Assembly: GCA_964348665.1 (NCBI GenBank)
Contig: CAYGDP010000008.1
Location: 1 to 64,000, forward strand
Source: CAYGDP01 sp964348665
GTDB taxonomy: Bacteria > Verrucomicrobiota > Verrucomicrobiia > Palsa-1439 > CAYGDP01
Direction: 5' to 3'
DNA length: 64,000 bases
Position numbers and translations under genes: made by a program. Shown here piece after piece: positions 44,429 through 51,310 of this stretch (within the stretch, counting starts at the first letter, position 1; every line of letters starts with the position of its first letter). The notes under the pieces are model-generated. The model did not search any database. It saw nothing but the letters and a program-made list of their open reading frames with translations, and had not been told where the DNA came from.

Positions 44429-45022
44429 AAACCCCAAATTCCAAAACCCAAGCACCAAAGAATCTCCAATCTTCAAACCCCTAACGGCTATATCACAGCG
44501 ACGCCAAGTCGCTGGGGTTTGATGCTTGAAGGCTGGTTTTTGAGTATTCATTTTCGGTAAATGCTTGCGAAAATCAAATGCAACTCCTTGGCCTCGCGAA
44601 ACAGCTTTCGCGCTTCCTCGGTCAGTGACGGCTCGGAAGCAGCGACCAAGCGGAGAAAATATCTTGTCTCCTTGGCTTCTTTTACACACCGACTAATCGT
44701 ATTCCGGAAATCTTTCTTGGAGACTCGTTCGTCAGCCTCACAGTAATTTGCGCCGACGCTCGTGCCGCAACCGACGAGCTGGTCAATCAGCCGATTGTTC
44801 GTGGGGTCGCGCGGAATCTTTTTTGAAAACCGCACAACGGCCTCACCGAATTGCGCCGTGCGTTCCTCAAGGTCGAAGGGGTGCTTACCGTTGCCCGACG
44901 GCGGGCTCTCCCGTAACACCAGCGGTTGACTGTGGTTAGCCAAGCGATAATGAATGCCACTCCCCGTTTTCCGTTTGGAGCTTGGGGATTCTTTGGGGTT
45001 TGGATTTTGGAGCTTGGGGTTT
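44429..45022. mobile_element. Candidate element: S23/Avd-family gene inside inverted heptad-repeat arms
   Basis: The left arm 44429-44480 (starting AAACCCCAAATTCC) and the right arm 44971-45022 (reading AAACCCCAAGCTCC on the minus strand) are inverted copies, about 42 of 52 positions identical. Both are built of seven-base units with a shared CCAAAGAATC core. The arms enclose almost exactly one four-helix-bundle gene and interrupt the usual DUF1553-DUF1501 adjacency. Just inside the left arm is a hairpin (AGCGACGCCAAGTCGCT, 44497-44513) followed by a third, inverted heptad stretch (44515-44552). No clear target-site duplication is seen. No transposase is encoded. Confidence 0.55.
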
Positions 45023-45027
45023 CGCAT
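44548..45027 (-). CDS. Four-helix-bundle protein of the S23/IVP-Avd family
   Basis: The 159-codon frame starts at ATG 45027, which overlaps the upstream stop by one base (TAATG) and has GAGG five bases before it. The first 36 residues are the repeat arm and adjoining sequence read through; GTG 44919 is an alternative start. Residues about 50-155 match the family: PFDLEERTAQFGEAVVRFSKKIP, LIDQLVGCGTSVGANYCEAD, KKDFRNTISRCVKEAKETRYFLRLV. These proteins occur in 23S rRNA intervening sequences and, as Avd, bind the reverse transcriptase of diversity-generating retroelements (family knowledge). Neither rRNA nor reverse transcriptase is present here, so the role of this free-standing copy is unknown. 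Confidence 0.85.
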   Translation of the reverse strand: MRNPKLQNPNPKESPSSKRKTGSGIHYRLANHSQPLVLRESPPSGNGKHPFDLEERTAQFGEAVVRFSKKIPRDPTNNRLIDQLVGCGTSVGANYCEADERVSKKDFRNTISRCVKEAKETRYFLRLVAASEPSLTEEARKLFREAKELHLIFASIYRK

Positions 45028-48000
45028 TAGTTCCTCGTAATCGTCTCATGCAAATTCAGAATCGCCCTGGCCACGCTCGTCCAGGATGCGAGCTCGGCGG
45101 CGTCCACTTCCTTTGGTGCGGGCATGGAGCCGACACCAAGAAGTTTGGCTGCGGCGTCTTTGTCCTTATTAAATTCGGCGAGATGCTTGTGCCGGAGTTC
45201 CACCAGCACTTTGATCTCGGCGGGCATGGCGTTGCGCGCCAGCGCGCGGCGAAACGCCCATTGGATTTTCATGTCGTCGGTCGCGCCGCTCTTGACGATA
45301 CGCTCGGCGAACACGCGGGCGGCTTCGACATAGGTCGGGTCGTTGAGCAACACGAGCGCTTGCTGGGGGATGTTGCTGCGCGGACGTTCGGCAGCAGATT
45401 CTTCGCGGGTGCAGGCGTCGAAAGCATAGAGGCTCGGATGCAGAAACGTCCGCTGCCAATGGGTGTAAAGTCCGCGCCGATACAATCCTTCGCCTTTGCT
45501 GTTTTGCCATTCGCGCGTTGGGAAATTCAGCGCACTCCAATAACCAGGAGGTTGATACGGAAACACGCTCGGCCCACCGACCTTGGTTTCCAACAACCCA
45601 CTGATCCCGAGTGCGTTGTCGCGCACCAATTCGGCGTCGAGCCGCCAGCGGCTCTGCCGCGCATACAGGCGATTTTGCGGATCGCGTTCCTGCAGTTGTT
45701 TGCTCGGCACGGAGGATTGCCGGTACGCTGCGGAGGTAACCATCAATCGGACGATATGTTTCACGTCCCAGCCGTGGTCCATGAACTCGGCCGCGAGCCA
45801 GTCGAGTAGTTCGGGATGAGTGGGTTTCTCGCCTTGCTTACCGAAATCATACACCGACGGCGAGATGCCTTGCCCGAAATAGAGTCGCCAGAGGCGATTG
45901 ACGAACACACGCGCAGTGAGCGGATTGTCACGGCTCACGATCCATCGCGCGAGGTCGAGCCGGGTCGGTCGTCCTGGTGCATCGAGTTTCCCGAGAAACT
46001 CGGGAATGGCGGGTGGGCGCACCTCGCCGGAATCATCCAGCCAATTCCCGCGCGGTTTGACGCGAATCTCGCGGGGCGCGACGGCGCTGGTGACAAGACA
46101 TTTCGGCGCGGCAGCGAGAAAATCTTTCTGTCGTTTTTCTGCCGCCGCCACTTCAGTGCGGAGTGGTTCGAGTAAGGGAGCGATGCTGCGATAATAGGCC
46201 GACAAATCCTTTTTCTGCTTTGCATTGCGCTGGTCGGCTGCAATCTTCAGCGCTGCTTGCACGTTTGGCGGCAAGGTCAATGTGCTTGCCGCAGCGGCGC
46301 TGGACGTCGCTGCGAGACGAAACTTGGAGAGCTGATGTCGCGCGTGGATGGACTGGAACTCGAGCGTAAACGTCAGGGTCGTATCGCCCTTGCCTTCGAG
46401 GGGCGATTTTGCCGCGAAAATCGCTGAATGTGGCTCGCCGACTTTGGGCAAGATCGCCCAGCCGGTATCGTTTTTGCCGTCAATGGCGTTGGCAACGGGA
46501 AAACTCTCCTGCGAATGAGTCGCGGTCGCAGCAGTAAGCTTTAGGTTGCTCGATTCATTCGCAGTCTCGGCTTTTACTTTGAATTCCGTCAGCACAAAAT
46601 TTCCATTGTCAGCCGTGCCAACTCCTTTGGCGGGCAGCGATGAGTCGGAAAATAATTCCAGCCGAAATCCAGCGATGCCGGTCAGGTTCGTCTTGGCAAC
46701 GATCTTGTATTTTTCTTTCGCGGCAAAATTTGAGGTCGCGCGGATGATGCCGTCCGCTTCTTTAACCAGTGTGGTGCCGCTGGTCGCACTGATTTCCTGC
46801 GGATCGAGCGCTGCCCATTCGACAGGTGTGGAGAGTTGTTTTTCCCACTCGGTTTGCGCGGTGGTCAATTCCGGAGTGGTCGCGTCGAGCTTCGCTTTCG
46901 CAGTGGCGACAGCAGCTTCGATCTGCTTCAATTCCGCAGTTTGTTCTGTGCTGATGACGGGCATGCCGTCTTCGCGTCGGCCAACGGGCGCTTCGTTCAC
47001 GTCGGCGAAAAATGCGGCGAAACTGTAAAAATCCCGCGCGGTAAACGGGTCGAACTTGTGGTTGTGACACTCCGCGCAACCCATCGTCGAGCCGAGCCAG
47101 GCGACGGAGGTGTTGCGGACGCGGTCGGAATCGTATTTGACCATGTATTCTTTCGGCTGTGCTCCGCCTTCCTCGGTCGTTTGCAGGAGGCGATTGTAAC
47201 AGCTAGCGACTTTCTGCCATGTGCCGGCGTTGGGCAGAAGATCGCCCGCGAGTTGTTCGATAGTGAACTGGTCGAATGGTTTGTTTTCGTTGAACGCGCG
47301 AATCACGTAGTCACGGTAGGGCGAGACGTTGCGGGGGTTGTCACTGTGGTAGCCGATTGAATCGGCGTACCGGACAACATCGAGCCAGTACAACGCCATC
47401 CGCTCCCCGTAGTGCGGCGATGCCAGCAAGCGCTCGACGAGTTTCTCATACGCGGCCGTGGATTTATCCGCAAGAAACACGTCCACTTCCTCCACGGTCG
47501 GCGGCAACCCCGTGAGGTCGAAGCTTAAGCGACGAATGAACGTGGAGCGATCGGTTTCCGGCGAAGGCTTGAGCTTTTCCTTTTCGAGCCGGGCGAGGAG
47601 AAACTGATCAATCGGACTGCGCGGCCACGATTTGTCTTTGACAGCGGGCGGTGGTGAACGGACGACTTTCTGATATGCCCAGTGTTGATTGGCACTTTCC
47701 CCCGCGACTGCGTCGGGCCAGATTGCACCTTGATCAATCCACTCGCGGATGAGTTTGATTTTCGCTGCGGACAACGAGTCAGCCTTTTGCGGCATCCGGT
47801 CATCTTCGTTTGTGGCGATGAGTAATTGGTAGAGAGGGCTTTTCGCTGAATCGCGCGGGACGATGACCAATCCGTTGTCGCCGCCCTTCAAGGCGTCGGC
47901 TTTATTGTCGAGCCGTAACCCGCCTTTTTTCTTTTCTTCGCCGTGACACTTATAACAATTGTCTTTGAGAATCGGCTGGATTTGCTTGGCGAAATCCACG

Positions 48001-48086
48001 CTGTCCGCCGCGTATGTCGTAGCAGCGAATAACGAGGCAAAGATGCACCGTGCCGCCCGACGGGCCATGACGCCAGAAAACTGCAT
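45027..48086 (-). CDS. Secreted PSCyt1-DUF1549-DUF1553 cytochrome
   Basis: This 1019-residue secreted protein (leader RRAARCIFASLFAATTYAADS) has three family parts. The N-terminal Planctomycete cytochrome C domain has CYKCH, KGGLRLDNKADALKGGD and DDRMPQKADSLS. DUF1549 (about 140-350) has FIRRLSFDLTGLPPTVEEVD and a second CxxCH-like motif in GCAECHNHKFDPF. DUF1553 (about 690-960) has LARWIVSRDNPLTARVFVNRLWR and PRSNIPQQALVLLNDPTYVEAAR. The middle (about 370-640) is a coiled/beta insert of carbohydrate-binding character. With DUF1501 it forms a widespread PVC gene pair, thought to serve extracellular carbohydrate oxidation or binding; unproven. Confidence 0.9.
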   Translation of the reverse strand: MQFSGVMARRAARCIFASLFAATTYAADSVDFAKQIQPILKDNCYKCHGEEKKKGGLRLDNKADALKGGDNGLVIVPRDSAKSPLYQLLIATNEDDRMPQKADSLSAAKIKLIREWIDQGAIWPDAVAGESANQHWAYQKVVRSPPPAVKDKSWPRSPIDQFLLARLEKEKLKPSPETDRSTFIRRLSFDLTGLPPTVEEVDVFLADKSTAAYEKLVERLLASPHYGERMALYWLDVVRYADSIGYHSDNPRNVSPYRDYVIRAFNENKPFDQFTIEQLAGDLLPNAGTWQKVASCYNRLLQTTEEGGAQPKEYMVKYDSDRVRNTSVAWLGSTMGCAECHNHKFDPFTARDFYSFAAFFADVNEAPVGRREDGMPVISTEQTAELKQIEAAVATAKAKLDATTPELTTAQTEWEKQLSTPVEWAALDPQEISATSGTTLVKEADGIIRATSNFAAKEKYKIVAKTNLTGIAGFRLELFSDSSLPAKGVGTADNGNFVLTEFKVKAETANESSNLKLTAATATHSQESFPVANAIDGKNDTGWAILPKVGEPHSAIFAAKSPLEGKGDTTLTFTLEFQSIHARHQLSKFRLAATSSAAAASTLTLPPNVQAALKIAADQRNAKQKKDLSAYYRSIAPLLEPLRTEVAAAEKRQKDFLAAAPKCLVTSAVAPREIRVKPRGNWLDDSGEVRPPAIPEFLGKLDAPGRPTRLDLARWIVSRDNPLTARVFVNRLWRLYFGQGISPSVYDFGKQGEKPTHPELLDWLAAEFMDHGWDVKHIVRLMVTSAAYRQSSVPSKQLQERDPQNRLYARQSRWRLDAELVRDNALGISGLLETKVGGPSVFPYQPPGYWSALNFPTREWQNSKGEGLYRRGLYTHWQRTFLHPSLYAFDACTREESAAERPRSNIPQQALVLLNDPTYVEAARVFAERIVKSGATDDMKIQWAFRRALARNAMPAEIKVLVELRHKHLAEFNKDKDAAAKLLGVGSMPAPKEVDAAELASWTSVARAILNLHETITRN

Positions 48087-48140
48087 AACGAAGAGACATT
48101 ACAATACTGCCGGCTCGTTGACAAGCGCAGGGGTTAATCC

Positions 48141-48297
48141 CAAATTCGGACGTAAGCGTTATCTGTAATAGCAATTTGATTCCGGATTGTAGCGGCGCTC
48201 TATGAGCGTCGAATCATTTTCCCTTGAACCCTCGGCGGTCGCAGACCGCCGCTACATTATCGATGGTTTGGTGAAGTCATCTCACTCGAAGTTTTTT
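48141..48297. repeat. Dispersed repeat, copy B
   Basis: Same orientation and structure as 17661-17819. The core 48188-48256 begins TGTAGCG and ends CGCTACA with two inner hairpins. In the second, a compensating change keeps the stem (GGCGGTC..GACCGCC). It lies between two minus-strand cytochrome genes, just upstream of the large one. Confidence 0.85.
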
Positions 48298-48315
48298 CTT
48301 ACATCCGGATTTGGG

Positions 48316-48693
48316 TTAATCAGGCCAGACAGCGCCTTGGTCAATCCACGCCTTGAAGAGTTTGATTTTATCGGCGGGAAGCGGGTCTGCTTTTTGAGGC
48401 ATCCGGTCGTCTTCGTTCTTAGTCTCGAGGCGCTCGATCAACAGGCTCTTGGCGCTGTTGCCCGCGACCCATGCCGGGCCGGTATCGCCGCCTTTCAAGG
48501 CATCGGCCTTGTTGTCGAGGCGCAGTTTGCCCTTTTTCTTTTCCGTACCATGACATTTCACGCACGATTCTTTCAAAATCGGCTGGATTTGTTTGGCAAA
48601 GTCCACTTTCTCTTGCGCGAGGGCACTGCTCGACACCAGGATTGTCGCCACTCCCAAGCCCAACAATCGGTTCAGTAGAGGGTTCGGTTTCAT
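48316..48693 (-). CDS. Stand-alone Planctomycete-type cytochrome c
   Basis: This 125-residue secreted protein (leader to ...SSSALAQ) consists only of a PSCyt1 domain: CVKCH haem site, KGKLRLDNKADALKGGD, DDRMPQKADPLPADKIKLFKAWIDQGAVWP. It closely resembles the N-terminal domain of the 1019-residue cytochrome encoded downstream (VDFAKQIQPILK shared exactly). It may be a duplicated electron-transfer domain or what remains of a larger paralogue. The complete signal peptide and clean stop favour a working small cytochrome. Confidence 0.85.
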   Translation of the reverse strand: MKPNPLLNRLLGLGVATILVSSSALAQEKVDFAKQIQPILKESCVKCHGTEKKKGKLRLDNKADALKGGDTGPAWVAGNSAKSLLIERLETKNEDDRMPQKADPLPADKIKLFKAWIDQGAVWPD

Positions 48694-48718
48694 CGTGACG
48701 GTTAGACTACCAAATCGT

Positions 48719-48749
48719 GAAAATATTTCAAGATTTTGAAAATATTTTC
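48719..48749. repeat. AT-rich inverted repeat between divergent genes
   Basis: GAAAATATTT (48719-48728) and AAATATTTTC (48740-48749) are perfect inverted copies; with one bulged A the arms extend to 13 bp. It lies 25 bp before the cytochrome start and about 47 bp before the -35 of the divergent LamG gene. A shared operator or hairpin are both possible. Confidence 0.5.
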
Positions 48750-48795
48750 TGATTTCCTTGCCTGTTTCGAAGGATGAGAAATCGTCTTGAAGACG

Positions 48796-48823
48796 TTGAC
48801 AACGCGCAATAGGCGGCTACACT
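48796..48823 (+). promoter_or_regulatory. Promoter of the LamG-like gene
   Basis: Consensus -35 TTGACA (48796-48801), 16-bp spacer, -10 TACACT (48818-48823). Unlike many genes here the transcript would have a leader, with AAAGGA six bases before the ATG at 48846. Confidence 0.6.
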
Positions 48824-48845
48824 TGGCAAAACGAAAGGATTCTGT

Positions 48846-49658
48846 ATGAAAACAATCGCTGCGCTTGCGTTTGCTGCGGTTTATTTTGCGGTTACACCAC
48901 TGGTGTCACGCGCCGAGGATGCGCCCGCATTCGCGCGTTGGAAAGAATTCAGTGAGAAAGCCAAATCGATGGAGGGGCTTTTGGTGTATTACACGTTCGA
49001 GGAGACGGATGGCGCGAAGAAGGTGGTCAATCGCGCCGCCGGCACGGGCATCAAAGGATTCAAAGCGAAAAACTCGGACGCCGAGATTGAGGGCGGCGCC
49101 AAGGTGAGCCGCAAACAGGGACGATGGTCTGGCAAAGGCTCAATCTATTTTGATGGCGAATCGTTTTTGACCGCGCCCGACGCATTATTTACCCAAGAGA
49201 TGGGCAAGGATAAAATGCCGATCACCGTGCAGTATTGGTGTTATGTCGAGGAGGGGGATGGCGGAATCACCGGCTCGATTTTTTCCTTCGGGAATGACGG
49301 CAACCAGCGATGTTCCTGCCATAATCCGTGGCAGGGTAATATCTATTGGGACCACGGTAACATCGGCACCGCGGGTCGAATCTCCACCTCCTATGCCGAT
49401 TACTATGACAAATGGCATCTGGTCACTCTGGTTTCGGAAGGTCGGGGCGGCGCGTTCAAAGCAATCTATTTTGACGGTGAAGAAGTCATCAGCGACGGCA
49501 GCAGCGATGGGCCGGAGATAGATCTGGAAGGATTGACCGTGGGAACTTGGGCGGCTGCTGGGACGCCGCAGATCGCCAAGATGGACGAGTTCATGATCTT
49601 TGCGCGCGTCTTGACCGAGAAAGAGATCCGTGAATTTTACAAACAAGGAAAACCGTAG
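48846..49658 (+). CDS. Secreted LamG/concanavalin-like protein
   Basis: This 270-residue protein has a signal peptide (TIAALAFAAVYFAVTPLVSRA). The rest reads as a jelly-roll LamG-type domain: LLVYYTFEETDGAKKVVNRA, SIYFDGESFLTAP, MPITVQYWCYVEEG, DKWHLVTLVSEGRGG and the closing KMDEFMIFARVLTEKEIREFYKQG. Such domains bind glycans in secreted PVC proteins. Four cysteines, two of them in RCSCHNPW, may form disulfides. It lies 5 bp upstream of the mono-haem protein gene, probably one operon. Confidence 0.82.
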   Translation: MKTIAALAFAAVYFAVTPLVSRAEDAPAFARWKEFSEKAKSMEGLLVYYTFEETDGAKKVVNRAAGTGIKGFKAKNSDAEIEGGAKVSRKQGRWSGKGSIYFDGESFLTAPDALFTQEMGKDKMPITVQYWCYVEEGDGGITGSIFSFGNDGNQRCSCHNPWQGNIYWDHGNIGTAGRISTSYADYYDKWHLVTLVSEGRGGAFKAIYFDGEEVISDGSSDGPEIDLEGLTVGTWAAAGTPQIAKMDEFMIFARVLTEKEIREFYKQGKP

Positions 49659-49663
49659 CTAAC

Positions 49664-51067
49664 GTGGAAACTCCAAGCTTCAAACTTCAAACTTTAGGGA
49701 AGTCTCAAGCTTCAATTCCACGATCGGAGTTTGGAACTTGGAGATTGAAGTTTCTTTGGAGTTTGATGCTTGGAGTTTGGAGTTTTCCCGCGGCGTTTGC
49801 CGCGGATACGCCTACGTTCAACAAAGACGTTGCGCCGATCCTCTTTCAGAATTGTGTATCGTGCCATCGCCCGGGCGAAGCGGCGCCGTTTTCGCTATTG
49901 ACGTATGTGGACGCACAGAAAAAAGCGAAATCCATTACGCGAGTCACACATGAACGGTATATGCCGCCATGGCAGGCCGAACCGAACGACTTTCCATTCG
50001 TCGGCGAACGCCGCCTCACCGACACGCAGATTGCAACGATTCAGAAATGGGTGGAGGGTGGAGCGCCGCAAGGCATTGGCTTCCCTCCTCTTGCGCCTAA
50101 ATTCACCGAAGGTTGGCAGTTCGGTCAACCGGATTTGGTTTTGAAAATGACCGAGGCTTATTCCGTCCCTGCCGAGGGTCGAGACATCTATCAGAATTTT
50201 GTCATCCCCATGGGCTTGAAAGAAGACAAGTACGTCACGGCGGTTGAGTTTCGTCCGGGCAACCGCAAAATATTGCACCATTCTATTCTTTACACCGATA
50301 CCAGCGGCACGGCGCGCAAGCTCGACGACGAATTTGCCGGACCTGGCTATCGCAAATTTGGCGGCCCCGGATTTCAACCCAGCGGCACGCTCGGCGGCTG
50401 GGTTCCGGGGGCGACACCACACCCGCTCACCAATGGAACTGCTCGCATCGTCCATAAAGGAAGCGACCTCGTGCTCGCCAGTCATTTTCATCCGAGCGGT
50501 AAAGCAGAGACCGAACAGTCGGAGATCGGCCTCTATTTCGCCAAACAGAAACCGCAAAAACTTATGGTCACCATCCCACTGATGAGTTTTCTGCTCGACA
50601 TTCCGCCAGGCAAAAAAGATTACATCACCAGCGCCACGTTCAACGTGCCGATCGACATCCAAGTCATCGGCATCTGGCCGCACGCGCACCTGCTCGGCAA
50701 AGAAATCCGCGTTACAGCTACTTTTCCGGATGCGGCGGGCAAACCCACCGGCCCGAAGAAAGACCTCATTTGGATCAAAAAATGGGATTTCAACTGGCAA
50801 GACCAATACCAATACAAAACACCGGTAAAATTGCCCCGAGGCACCCAAGTGGTCATGACCCACACTTACGACAATTCCACCGACAACCCTGCCAACCCCA
50901 GCACGCCGCCCAAGCGCGTTCGTTGGGGCGAACAAACCACCGATGAAATGGCGATTTGTTTCGTTAACGCCGTCCCCGACAATCCGCTGATCGCCGCCAT
51001 CCTCAATGACGCCCTGACCAAACAACGCCGCAGCAGTCAAGTCCGACCCCGCCAATCCAACAACTGA
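49664..51067 (+). CDS. Secreted cytochrome c with copper-monooxygenase-like C-terminal domain
   Basis: The frame opens at GTG 49664 (467 residues). A TTG at 49745 would give a compact signal peptide K-F-L-W-S-L-M-L-G-V-W-S-F-P-A-A-F-A. Its hydrophobic core is encoded by a seven-base-periodic repeat. The mature protein starts ADTPTFNKDVAPIL with haem motif CVSCH and a PGEAAPFSLLTY helix. From about residue 160 the sequence matches the C-terminal half of copper type II ascorbate-dependent monooxygenase-like proteins: RKILHHSILY, HFHPSGKAE, GIWPHAHLLGKEI and a closing strand with H-T-Y-D-N-S. The histidines are candidate copper ligands. The substrate is unknown. Confidence 0.8.
   Translation: METPSFKLQTLGKSQASIPRSEFGTWRLKFLWSLMLGVWSFPAAFAADTPTFNKDVAPILFQNCVSCHRPGEAAPFSLLTYVDAQKKAKSITRVTHERYMPPWQAEPNDFPFVGERRLTDTQIATIQKWVEGGAPQGIGFPPLAPKFTEGWQFGQPDLVLKMTEAYSVPAEGRDIYQNFVIPMGLKEDKYVTAVEFRPGNRKILHHSILYTDTSGTARKLDDEFAGPGYRKFGGPGFQPSGTLGGWVPGATPHPLTNGTARIVHKGSDLVLASHFHPSGKAETEQSEIGLYFAKQKPQKLMVTIPLMSFLLDIPPGKKDYITSATFNVPIDIQVIGIWPHAHLLGKEIRVTATFPDAAGKPTGPKKDLIWIKKWDFNWQDQYQYKTPVKLPRGTQVVMTHTYDNSTDNPANPSTPPKRVRWGEQTTDEMAICFVNAVPDNPLIAAILNDALTKQRRSSQVRPRQSNN
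49669..49790. repeat. Paired inverted heptad arms without a gene
   Basis: A left arm of CTCCAAG/CTTCAAA-type heptads (49670-49719) faces an inverted right arm (GGAGTTTGG...TTGGAGTTTTCC, 49728-49790). Only a few bases (ACGATCGG) lie between. The right arm read backwards has CCAAAGAAAC, close to the CCAAAGAATC core of the arms around the four-helix-bundle gene. This looks like the same element without its gene, overlapping the start of the cytochrome gene. Confidence 0.65.
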
Positions 51068-51073
51068 ATCAAG

Positions 51074-51207
51074 ACGAGACCTCTGCAAAACAACCGTTTT
51101 TGCCGTTCCGCGACTGCGGGATCACGCGGCCTACAATGCTTGTGCGGGAAAATCGGGCAGGTTGTATGCCAAGTCACCCGACTCGGCGACTTTTGCAGAG
51201 GTCTCGT
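51074..51207. mobile_element. 134-bp MITE-like element
   Basis: Perfect 17-bp terminal inverted repeats, ACGAGACCTCTGCAAAA (51074-51090) and TTTTGCAGAGGTCTCGT (51191-51207), enclose 100 bp without an open frame. The inside carries CACGCGGCCTACAAT (51123-51137) and a TGTATGCC...CGACTCGGC stretch (51163-51188). These are like the two ends of the element at 26191-26262, but in swapped order. The element begins seven bases after the cytochrome stop. A target-site duplication is not obvious. Confidence 0.75.
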
Positions 51208-51232
51208 TACAATTGTAACAGAGTTTGTTACA
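51206..51232. repeat. Triple GTTAC half-site cluster
   Basis: A perfect 14-bp palindrome GTTACAATTGTAAC (51206-51219) overlaps a second inverted pair TGTAACA (51214-51220)/TGTTACA (51226-51232). It begins where the MITE-like element ends. It could be a regulator binding site or a terminator stem, but no T tract follows. Confidence 0.4.
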
Positions 51233-51310
51233 TGCGATCATTATGCGAGATAGATTAGAATTTGGCCATTCTAAGATAAAAGCAGCATTTTTTTCGTGAT
51301 TCGCGGGTCA

